Origin: Thalassiosira profunda
Lineage: Eukaryota > Bacillariophyta > Thalassiosirophyceae > Thalassiosirales > Thalassiosiraceae
Direction: 5' to 3'
Length of the DNA stretch: 10,691 bases
NCBI GenBank assembly: GCA_036939355.1
Contig: JALLAP010002747.1
Span: forward strand, 1 to 10,691
The position numbers and the translations under genes are program-made. How positions within the stretch are numbered: the first letter of the stretch is position 1; each line of letters starts with the position of its first letter. Positions 1 to 8,307 of this stretch are shown here, in pieces. A model generated the notes under the pieces. It saw only the letters and a program-made list of their open reading frames with translations, had not been told where the DNA came from and ran no database searches.

Positions 1-2943
1 TGTTGAAGGCGGCTTACGATGAGACTGCCACGCGGGAAAAGGCAGAGAGCGAAGGGCAGCACCAGGCGTTGGAGGAGCTGTTGGCAACCCGAAAGAGGGA
101 GGTGGACGAACTGAAAGAAGAAGTGGCCAATCTGACTGAGACGAATTCATCTCTCACTGGCATGCTGAAAGAACTGGAAGGCAACCTCACCAAGCAACAG
201 TCCGAGATTGAGATGCAGCAAAAGCATGTGGCTAGTGCCTCGGCTTCATCGTCGGAAGAACTCCAGGACGCACGTGACGCGATATCTTCGTTGGAGGGAT
301 CGCTGGAAGCGGCGCGAACGGAGCTGGAGGAGCAGCGAAACGAAGTGTGCAAGGTCAGATCATCATTGGAGGAAAAGATTGCTCATGCCCAGAAAGAGCT
401 GACCACGGCCGAGGAGGAGCTTTCAAGGACGCACCTGAAACTGCAGGAGGCGGAAAAAGAACGCGCTGCTGCGTCTGTCTTGGCCGAAGAGACAAAGAAG
501 AAGATTGTTGAATCGGAAGGCGACGCTGAGCAGCAAGCAGCGACAACCTCATCTTTGCAAGAAGAAATCACCCGACTCGAGAACCAAAATCGAATGTCCC
601 TTAGCATGAAATCTCACCTCGAGGAGGAGGTGAAACAGCTGAGAAAGGAATTGCTTGATGCCAAGGAAGGACCGCAAACAAACGAGGAAGAGAAGAAGGA
701 CTCGGACATTGATTTGGTTGTCAGTGATAACACTGACGACGTCATTCGATCGAACGATCTGGAAACGATCGCCAAGGAATATCAGCTGGTGGCAAAGAAA
801 GCGGCCGGTCTCAAGGCACACAATGCGCAGCTACTCACCCGTATCTTGAAGCTGCAGGGCAATATTCAGGTCTGCTGCCGCATCCGCCCCATGTCTGCGG
901 AGGAGTCGCAAGAGAATTTGCACGAGGTTACACAAGCTCTCGGCGAGGCCGAAGTTGGATGCTTTGATGAGCGGACTCGGTCTTGGAAGTCCTACGCATT
1001 CGACAAGGTCTGGGGCCCTGAGACGCAAAACAAGGATGTCTTTGGAGACGTCGAGCCGCTGGCTCTGAGCGTGTGCGATGGATACAATGCATGCATCTTC
1101 GCGTACGGCCAAACTGGAAGCGGAAAGACTTTCACAATGGAGGGAAGCAGCAAATCGAATACCGGAATCAGTCAGAGGACGATCCAGAAGATATTCAGTC
1201 TGCTGAACGACAGGGCTCTGCAGCAGCCAGGTTTCGAGTTCACCATTCAGGTCGCCTTGCTCGAGATCTACAACGATGAAGGTAAGCGAGTTGCGTCCTC
1301 TTCACTTGCACATCTCTGAGTCGTTGCTCACCGCGCCCCTCTCTCTTCATCGCTTTGCATTTGATCAGTCTACGACCTCCTCGATCCCAACTTTTCGAGC
1401 GGTAGCATTGGCAAGAAGAAGTTGGACATGCGCCACGGCGAGGATGATACTGTGCAAGTAGCAGGGCTCGTCAAGGAGAAGGCCGGCAGTATTCCGGAGG
1501 TATTGGTTGCGCTAGGTAAGATCCGTCGCCTTTTATTGTCCCCTGTTGTTGTTTCCCTTGCTCACTCTTCCTTTCCCTTCGTCTACTCCAGAGCGCGGCA
1601 ACTCGAACCGAGCCAAGGCGTCAACGAACCTCAACGAGCACAGTAGTCGATCGCACATGGTCCTGCAGGTCGAGGTAACCTCCGGAGTGGGAGAAGCGAA
1701 GAACAAGGGCATCCTGTCCCTCGTCGATTTGGCAGGAAGTGAGAGGACGAAAAAGAGCGAGGCTGGAGGGCAGACCATGAAGGAAGCGCAGCACATCAAC
1801 AAGAGTTTGTCGGCGCTGGGCAATGTGATGGAAGCCCTAGACCGGAAGTCCTCTCATGTGCCTTATAGAGACTCGAAGCTCACGCACCTGCTTCAGAACT
1901 CTCTCGGTGGCAATTCAAGAACGATGATGGTCGTCACGGTCTGCCCACATTCTTATGACGAGACCGTATGCACTCTCAAGTTTGGTACTCGCGTGAGGAA
2001 GATCAACCTTGGATCGGCACAACGGAACATCGCGTCCAAGAATCTGGAAGAAACAGTCAAGCAGTTGACCTCAGAGGTGTCAACGCTGAGCAAGGCCAAG
2101 GAGCGGTCCGAGTCGCAGATGCACACGCTGAAGCGAGAGAAGGCGCGGGTGGAGGAGAGGCTTTCCAAGGCCGCCATCTCGCGGCAGAATTCCAAGGAAG
2201 AGACGCGCACTTTGTCCGTGCTGAGGCAATCCAACAACGACATCACAGCGCGATGGCAGAAGGAGAAGAATGCCCGGGAGGAGAAGGCCACGGAGCTTGG
2301 CAAGGTGCAAGAAGAGCTGCAAAAGGTGCAGAGAGACCTCAGAACTGTGAAGCGACAGCAGGAAACATTGGCGCAGCAGAATGACGACAAGGAGAACACC
2401 ATCTTCAAGCTGAAGAAGGATCTCCGCACAATGAAGGAGCAGCTCAACGAGGAAAAGATACGGCTCCGACGAAGCCAGGTGATGCAAAGCCGAATTCCGG
2501 CCCCAACGAAAGGGACACGAAGTGCCATCAAAGCAAACGCCTCTGCCCGAAAACCGCTGACGTCCACCAAGCCATCGGGTTTGGCGACACCGACGAGGAT
2601 TAAGAGCACGGCTGCATCAGCAACAAAGGCAGATGACGATCCGAATTCTGTAGCTCGGATACGATATCGTGTGCTCAAGATGTTCAAGGAGCACGACCCA
2701 ACGAAGGTAGACAAGCTTGATCTTGTGATGGAGAAGTTCAAGGGGAGAGAGGCAGAGTTGCTTGATAAGATGATTGCCCGGTTCGAACGCAAGGAGACGA
2801 CCGAGTCTATCACCAGCCCAGTCGAAGCAGAATCAACAACGGCTCCACCCGAGGATGTCAGGCCCAAGAGCCGTCAGGATTTGGCTCTCGAGCGGCACAT
2901 GGCGCGGATGAAGCGCATCAGGGCGGCGAGCAGCAAGAAGTGA
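1..2943 (+). CDS. Kinesin-14-type motor protein, 5'-partial, 3 visible exons
   Basis: Exons are 1-1281 (reading frame from base 3), 1369-1515 and 1592-2943; they splice in frame to 925 visible residues ending at TGA 2941-2943. The open frame enters from outside the window, so the true start is unknown. Residues 1 to about 285 are Glu/Lys-rich heptad coiled coil. The motor follows at about 287-615: it opens with GNIQVCCRIRP, has the P-loop GQTGSGKT (369-376), switch I NEHSSRSH (490-497) and switch II DLAGSE (521-526). A coiled coil directly before a GNI-V-CRIRP start is the kinesin-14 neck arrangement, which implies minus-end-directed movement on microtubules; direction is inferred from family. 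After the motor come a second coiled coil (about 620-770), a basic Ser/Thr/Pro-rich linker with an SRIP motif (775-778), and a conserved-looking tail helix (829-873). Catalytic motifs look intact. A spindle role is likely but cannot be shown from sequence. Confidence 0.96.
1282..1368 (+). other. Intron in kinesin gene (87 bp, phase 1)
   Basis: The donor is GAAG|GTAAGC and the acceptor TTGATCAG|TC. Splicing turns EIYNDE followed by a dead end (stop at 1317-1319) into EIYNDEVYDLLDPN, the conserved kinesin sequence at this point. A TTGCTCACC sequence 38 nt before the 3' splice site is a plausible branch point. Confidence 0.95.
1516..1591 (+). other. Intron in kinesin gene (76 bp, phase 1)
   Basis: The donor is CTAG|GTAAGA and the acceptor CTACTCCAG|AG, preceded by a long pyrimidine-rich tract. 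Joining gives VALERGNSNR leading into the switch I region, as expected for kinesins. A TTGCTCACT sequence lies 27 nt upstream of the 3' splice site as a likely branch point. Confidence 0.95.
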
Positions 2944-3032
2944 ACACATCAAGACCACCAACTGAACTTTAATACGGTACTTCTAACACTCAATGGACCA
3001 ACATCCTGATGCGTACCACATCTTCGCTTTGC
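2944..3032. other. Convergent 3' interval, kinesin / FAD oxidoreductase
   Basis: Only 89 bp separate the kinesin stop codon (+ strand) from the oxidoreductase stop codon (- strand). Both 3' UTRs and polyadenylation signals must lie here or run into the opposite gene. No AATAAA is visible on either strand; the + strand has an ACTTTAATAC stretch near 2966. Confidence 0.6.
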
Positions 3033-5389
3033 TCAGTGTCTCGCATCCAACCCGCGAGCAAGATTCTCAAGATCCTTCTTCTCCTCGTCATCGATCCAGC
3101 GCTGGGAAAGCGTCGTCGTTGCGGGCCAAGGCCTTCCCCCGACCTCATCTACGGAGACACCATTCTCACGAGCAATGATCGAGCGGACGCGAGCCTCGCA
3201 GCAATAGTTTTCAGGATCACCTTGGCAGTGCCCCATGCCAGCACGAGCGCGTTTCCGGATGCCCTGCGTCGAATCGATGGGGAGGCTCCTGCGCAATGCC
3301 CGTACCACCTCCAGCTCGGTGACCTTCTCGCACTTGCACACCACATTGCTCGCCATCTTGGTCTCCTCGGCGTCCATTCCGTTCGAGTCATTTTTTCCCA
3401 CCGGGCCCATTTTGAGCCCCCGCATCCCAGCCTTGGGGGTGATGATGGGCGCGCGGTTGGGGTTGAACGTCTTGTTCGCAGGCGTGTCCATGCCGGCCTC
3501 CTGCAGCAAGCGCACCACTTCGAGCGCGATGGCAGGAGATCCAGCGAGACCGGGCGAGTCGATGCCGGCTACGTGGATCATGGAGCCGTCTGCCACAGAT
3601 GGCTCAATGATCCAATCGCCACGAGAGCTCTTCGCACGTGCGCCACAGAACGCGTGGAAGGCCTCCTTGGGATCAAAATAGGGGCACAGCTTCTTGCATT
3701 TGGACAAGATATACTCCTGGACACTCGCGGTAGACATGTCGGCCGCCTCGGGCTTGTGCATGTCCCTGGCAGTGGGACCCAGGATGAGGTTGCCCCAAAG
3801 GGTTGTTTGCACCAGCACACCCTTGCCCAAGACAGGGTCGGGGCACGGGAAGATGGTGTGCCTCGTGAGGTGCCCCTGGTTTCGATTCAAGAGGATGTAG
3901 TCTCCAAGCCGCGGTTTGATAACGAAAGAATCGTCGCCGATCATTCGAGCAATGGCGTCGCTGGAGCTTCCCGCGGCGTTGATCACATAGCGAGTCTTGA
4001 CGCTTTCCCTTCCCACTGTGACGCCCTTCACGGCATTCCACGAGCCACTACCTCCAGTGAACATATCTTTCACCTCCACCTTGCCCTCCTGTCCAGAGCC
4101 AACGGGCGGAGGGCACTTGTCCACGAGATCCTTCAGAACGGTGGGCTTGCGCCTCTGTGAGCCCGAAGAAGGTTTCAACATCAGGATGACAGTGACTACC
4201 AACACAAACGCTGTCGCCACGGCACTCTGAAGACGAACGTCGCCCTCGATGCTCTCGTCGAGCGCCATGATGACACCCTTGATCATGACTCCGATGGACG
4301 ACACCAGAATGCCAGATTTGAAGACGAACGATCCACCGCCGCCGCCCGCGGGCTCGCTGCCATCGGCCGACTTGCCCATCTTTTCCCTGGCGTCGACGTA
4401 TTCCTTCGGCTCCCAGTGACGAACGTCCACCTCGAACAAGTCGCCATTCTTTGAGATGTCTGTCACCTCCCTGCGAATCCGAAGCTCGACGCCATTGTCC
4501 ACCGCATTCTCCACCAACGCAATTGCAAATTCGTAAGGAATCACGTTGCCCGCATCGGGAGCGTGCAGCGCCGCAATGGCATTGGGGTTCAACGCCGGCT
4601 CCATCTCAAACAACTCCTTCTTCTGGACGATCCTCAGTCGCTGCACCCCATTCTTCCTGCCACGCTCCATCAGATCGTTCAATATCTTGAGCTCGTCCTC
4701 GTTCGTCGCCAGGACGAGGGAACCGTTGAGCTGGTACCCAAACCGGAGCTCCCGGTCGAGCTGGGGGAACATCTGGTTCCCCGGCCAGCAGAACTTGGCG
4801 TGGAGGGAGCCGGGCTTGTCGTCGTAACCCGCGTGGACGATTCCCGAGTTGCCCTTCGTGGCGCCCTGGGAGACGTCGTCGGCCGATTCGAGGAGGAGGG
4901 TCTTGAGGGCGTAGCGGCTGAGCTCGCGGGCGATGGCGCCGCCGATGCAGCCGGCGCCGACGATGACGACATCGTAGACGACCTCTTCGGCGGATGCGGT
5001 GGAGGCGACGGCGTTGCGAGATTGGGAGCGGGGGCACGTCGATCGCGTCGGGCACTGGGAGCACTTCGATGGGTCGGGTTGGAAGGTGCCCGCGCAGTCC
5101 TCTGAAAGAATGGTGAGTGATGGAAGCTGGGAATTGCAAAAATGACACGCGCAGTGTGATGCTTACCTAGATCAACCCATTGGCCGCCGTAGTAGGCGCC
5201 CTTGACCCCTGTATTGCAGTGGAGAGAGATCCATCAACCCATCAACATCAGACGTGAGCATAACAATTAAGATGTGAGCGTCAGTCGCCGCAGAGAGCGG
5301 CCTCGCACGCGCAAGCGTCCGCGGCGGATCGACTCACCGTGCTGCGGGAGCTTCCGGTCGGGAGGAGCCTGGGAGGCGTTCGGCGCCAT
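3033..5389 (-). CDS. GlpA/LhgO-like FAD oxidoreductase with BFD-like [2Fe-2S] domain
   Basis: Exons on the minus strand are 5389-5338, 5208-5167 and 5101-3033, giving 720 residues. The ATG at 5389 has a strong context (ACCATGG). Residues 34-54 hold a cysteine cluster (C34, C45, C48, C54). The FAD Rossmann fold starts at 74 (DVVIVGAGCIGG, G80-x-G82-x-x-G85), followed by KGNSGIVHAGYD, typical of the GlpA/L-2-hydroxyglutarate dehydrogenase group. Family motifs resume at VINAAG (about 404-409), then PRLGDYILLNR and NLILGPTARD. The C-terminus is BFD-like: CKC (620, 622) and AGMGHCQG (C657) followed by C665/C666, probably [2Fe-2S] ligands as in bacterial GlpA. It probably oxidises glycerol 3-phosphate or a 2-hydroxyacid and passes electrons on through FAD and the cluster; the substrate cannot be assigned. 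An insertion at about 265-395 carries two hydrophobic segments. No N-terminal targeting signal is evident. It shares a 329-bp divergent promoter interval with sufD. Confidence 0.94.
5102..5166 (-). other. Intron in FAD oxidoreductase gene (65 bp, phase 1)
   Basis: Read on the minus strand, the donor is CTAG|GTAAGC and the acceptor CCATTCTTTCAG|AG. It joins WVDL-E to DCAGTF in frame. CTCAC, a branch-point-like sequence, lies just before the pyrimidine-rich acceptor. This is the shortest intron in the window. Confidence 0.88.
5209..5337 (-). other. Intron in FAD oxidoreductase gene (129 bp, phase 1)
   Basis: On the minus strand the donor is CACG|GTGAGTC and the acceptor CAATACAG|GG. Splicing joins the 52-nt first exon (17 codons plus one base) to a 42-nt exon. 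The intron contains in-frame stops, and phase matches on both sides. The tiny first two exons encode no recognised domain, so this intron is less certain than those inside conserved domains. Confidence 0.8.
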
Positions 5390-5718
5390 GGTTGATGTTT
5401 GATGGGTCGGCTGTCGCAAGTCGGCTGTTGCCTGTATGTTGCAAGTATCTTCGCTAAATGAGCATCGCTGCATTTCAGCGACATCAAGCGATGCTGAGTT
5501 GGCGGTGGCGGCCAGACGCGACCTCTCGCCTTGCTTCTTCCCTTCCGTTCCACCCATCACCATCACTTTTGGTTTTGGTTTGCTGATTTGCTGGTTGCAA
5601 GTTGCAAAGCGTTCGGCCGCCCTACGCCTCGCCGCCAGCTCCTGTTGCAGCCGCAGCGCCCAACAACCCGCGCAGGTCTCGGCATCACTGCTCGGTGCAC
5701 CCCAACTCACATTCGACG
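5390..5718. promoter_or_regulatory. Divergent promoter interval, FAD oxidoreductase / sufD
   Basis: These 329 bp separate two start codons pointing away from each other, so both promoters and both 5' UTRs must fit here. No TATA box is obvious. Repeated short words are visible: GTCGGCTGT at 5406-5414 and 5420-5428 (14-bp period), and GTTGCAA at 5438, 5594 and 5601. An in-frame ATG at 5602 upstream of sufD is judged part of the leader, because only the ATG at 5719 places a signal peptide at the N-terminus. Confidence 0.6.
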
Positions 5719-7800
5719 ATGGAAGCCGCCGTCCGACGCCCCCTCCTCGCCGTGGCCGCGGCCATTGCAACATCATCCTGCTGTGACGCATTCACCGTCC
5801 CCCAACCTGCAATAGTGCGTCACCCGACGTCGCTCGCCGTATCTATTGGGCTCGGGCCGGACGCCGATGGCACCACGAAAGATGCAAATGAAGAGGCCCC
5901 AAAAGTGGAGGAGAGGGAGACTTCATTTAAGGACGACCCATTTGATCCATCGCGCGTCATCATGGGAGAGGACGGGAGCCCGCTCCCGCACATCACCGAC
6001 CACGATCCCTTTCGGAAGGAGCGGATGAGCAATTCGGACCGCGATGTGGACGCGTGGTTCGGAAGTCTGCTCGAAAGTCCCGGTGGATCCTTCCTGGGCT
6101 CCATCTCGGAGGCTCACAAAGAGCGCCTGTTGGCCAAGGTGGAGCTGGCCGACGAGCCCGTTTTGCAGTACGGGGAGGACGAGGAGTGGACACCCTACGT
6201 GACGCGACGGCTGCCCACCAGCCCGCTGTATCCGGCGTACGGGCTCGAGACGTACGGGCTGCCCGTGCCAAGGCGGGGCGCCGAGGCGTGGCGGCACTTC
6301 GACGTGAACGGATTGGTCGCGGTGGATTACTCGGGCGCGCCGGAGGGGATCGGGAGCGACTTGGACGTCGGCAAGGATGAAAAGAAGACCATGATCGACA
6401 GTTTGACGGAGAAGGGGGCGTGGCTCGACGACGAGCAGTGCGCCGCTCGGTTGGTGTACGTGAACGGCCGGTACTGCCCCACACTGAGCAAACCCACCGA
6501 CGACGTCAAAAACCTGGGATCGTCCGACTTTGCGGCGGGCTTGCCGGACCAAACTTTGGAGTACCTCGCCCGCCTCCCCGATGGGTTTACCGATACGCTC
6601 GCGGCCGAGGTGCCGGACGACACGCGCGGTCCGCTCACCTCCCTGGAAAAGCTGAGCGGGCCGGACCACAGCGTGGGCAAGGCCACGTCGCAGTTTGCCA
6701 TCAACAACCAGCAGGGCACGGCGTGCTTTGCAGCCTTGAACTCGGTCAAGGCAGGATGTGTGGCATACGTGGAGGCGAAGGGCGAGGAGAAAAAGCCGGT
6801 GCTGATCATCAATGCCCAGACTCCTTCGGGGGGCAGTGCCGGAGGGGAGGGCGTGGCGTTCCATCCCCGCACTCTGGCCGTGGCGGGGGACAACAGCACC
6901 CTCTCGTTGGTCCAAATGTGCGTCGATATTGATGCCCAAGAGGAGACGGCGGCCCCCACATTGGTGAACGGGTACACGCAAGTCTTCGTTGGAACGGGTG
7001 CGAACGTCACCCACTCCTTCTTGGAGGAATCGGGGGGCCTGGCCACCTCCAAAGTCGAGATGAGCGACGACGAGGCAGCCGCGGTGAAGCTGGCCCAAAC
7101 GCCGCGCGAAGTGGAGGCGCAACGCCCGGCGCTTCGGGACACCAACTTCCAGGCCATCGACGTGCACATCACCGGAGACGAGGGTGCCTACGAAACGTCC
7201 CTCATGGAGCTGGGCGGGTGCGGCCGCTCCCGCCTCGCCATCACCACGAGCCTCCTCCGCCCCGGGGCCTTCGCGTCCGTCAACGGCTTCGCCCTCTCCG
7301 GAGGCGCCCAGCGGAGCGACATGCGCACGTGCATCCACCACGTCGCCCAGGGCACCGCGTCCCGCCAGGAGCAGCGCAACATGGTCGGGGGGCGGTCCAC
7401 CGCGACCTTCCGGGGACGGATCCGGGTCGAGCAGTCGGCGCAGCAGACGGACTCGGAACAGCTCTCCCGGACCATCCTTCTGTCGGACCACGCGCGGGTG
7501 TGGGCCACGCCGAGCCTGGAGATCATCGCGGACGACGTCCAGTGCACCCACGGGGCGACCGTGTCGGACTTGAGCGAGGAGGAGCTGTTTTACTTGCGAA
7601 GCCGGGGGCTGGATCGGACGACGTCGCGGAACCTGCTCATGTACGCCTTCGTGGAGGAGATTGGGAGCAGTGTGGACGAGACGGTGGCGGGGAGCTTCGA
7701 CGACGAGAACGGGCTGAGAAAGAGGATCATTCGAAGGTTGGAGAACCTGGTGCCGGAGGGGGAGAAGGCGCTGGTGGGCGGGGAGTTCCAGAGCGTATGA
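5719..7800 (+). CDS. sufD: SufD, plastid Fe-S cluster assembly protein
   Basis: SufD is the partner of SufB and SufC in the SUF scaffold that builds Fe-S clusters, in plastids of algae and plants. The ATG at 5719 (ACGATGG context) gives 693 residues in one exon. Residues 1-24 form a signal peptide (two Arg, an Ala-rich core, then CCDA|F25), followed by a transit-peptide-like stretch, so import into a complex plastid is inferred. About 200 N-terminal residues are poorly conserved and acidic. EAWRHFDVNGL resembles the EEWR motif found near the N-terminus of SufD proteins. The SufBD beta-helix core spans roughly 361-660 and ends in LEIIADDVQCTHGAT, then EEELFYLRSRGL and RNLLMYAFVEEI. HGAT followed by EEELFYLRSRG marks SufD rather than SufB. 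C609 and H611 correspond to the Cys/His pair near the SufB-SufD cluster interface in Escherichia coli. At 693 residues it is far longer than bacterial SufD (about 420-440). Confidence 0.95.
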   Translation: MEAAVRRPLLAVAAAIATSSCCDAFTVPQPAIVRHPTSLAVSIGLGPDADGTTKDANEEAPKVEERETSFKDDPFDPSRVIMGEDGSPLPHITDHDPFRKERMSNSDRDVDAWFGSLLESPGGSFLGSISEAHKERLLAKVELADEPVLQYGEDEEWTPYVTRRLPTSPLYPAYGLETYGLPVPRRGAEAWRHFDVNGLVAVDYSGAPEGIGSDLDVGKDEKKTMIDSLTEKGAWLDDEQCAARLVYVNGRYCPTLSKPTDDVKNLGSSDFAAGLPDQTLEYLARLPDGFTDTLAAEVPDDTRGPLTSLEKLSGPDHSVGKATSQFAINNQQGTACFAALNSVKAGCVAYVEAKGEEKKPVLIINAQTPSGGSAGGEGVAFHPRTLAVAGDNSTLSLVQMCVDIDAQEETAAPTLVNGYTQVFVGTGANVTHSFLEESGGLATSKVEMSDDEAAAVKLAQTPREVEAQRPALRDTNFQAIDVHITGDEGAYETSLMELGGCGRSRLAITTSLLRPGAFASVNGFALSGGAQRSDMRTCIHHVAQGTASRQEQRNMVGGRSTATFRGRIRVEQSAQQTDSEQLSRTILLSDHARVWATPSLEIIADDVQCTHGATVSDLSEEELFYLRSRGLDRTTSRNLLMYAFVEEIGSSVDETVAGSFDDENGLRKRIIRRLENLVPEGEKALVGGEFQSV

Positions 7801-8307
7801 CGAGAATCAAGAAGTGAGAAAGCACCCCATTAAGATGCTACTAAGTAGGTTTTGATGTTAGACATTGCCCGTGCCTTCGTTAGCATGTGGCGACTTGATC
7901 CAAGCTCTCCTCTTGTCATGTGAATCAAGCTCCTCCGTCTTCAAAGCCCTCCACGAGCACGCAGGCACACAAGAGTCTTCTGCCTATGAGGCATCCCGGC
8001 CAAGAGTCCAGTAAACAGTTCGGTTGCGCAACAATAGGTTCTACACACTTTCGTTACAGCACTAACAAAAGCCACAGTGAAGAGCTTCGAAGGTCGCATC
8101 CAAGTGCCCACATGATATCCGTGTTTCCTGTGTGCCTGACACCCGATATCCACCCCTCCCGCCCCTCAAACACCAACACATAAATGTCTATTTGTTTCGT
8201 TGGGAATCCAATCGAACCCAACCCTTTCCTTGCCCATTGCGGATGTGTTTCTTGGTCGTATCAACATCATGTCCAACTCCTTCCCTAGCCTACACCCAAG
8301 GACAAGC
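7801..8307. other. Convergent intergenic region, sufD / carrier (507 bp)
   Basis: This interval lies between the sufD stop codon (+) and the carrier stop codon (-) and should hold both 3' UTRs. All open frames in it are short and lack recognisable protein features. No canonical AATAAA was seen at a convincing distance from either stop. A minus-strand GGGTTCGATTGG near 8205-8216 resembles half a tRNA B box, but no cloverleaf can be built around it. Confidence 0.6.

Noticed and set aside
3..5. TTG at base 3 as the kinesin start codon
   Set aside because: The coiled coil is already in progress at the window edge and TTG is not a normal eukaryotic start; the gene is cut by the window.
1953..2867. 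304-codon minus-strand open frame opposite the kinesin tail
   Set aside because: It is Ser/Leu-rich, the usual reverse translation of a Glu/Lys coiled coil.
3009..4160. 383-codon plus-strand open frame opposite the FAD oxidoreductase
   Set aside because: The opposite strand carries clear family motifs across the same span; the plus-strand product shows none.
5602..5718. In-frame upstream ATG giving SufD a 39-residue N-terminal extension
   Set aside because: The extension is Pro/Ala/Arg-rich and would bury the signal peptide. The ATG at 5719 has a good context and puts the signal peptide at the N-terminus.
6327..7172. 281-codon minus-strand open frame inside sufD
   Set aside because: Antisense shadow with no recognisable domain.
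5923..7551. 542-codon minus-strand open frame opposite sufD
   Set aside because: It is fully antisense to the conserved SufD reading frame. Its product is Arg/Gly/Pro/His-rich with no domain, as expected from a GC-rich shadow frame.
8195..8225. tRNA B-box-like sequence GGGTTCGATTGG on the minus strand
   Set aside because: The last positions do not fit the consensus, and no acceptor stem, A box or anticodon arm can be placed around it.
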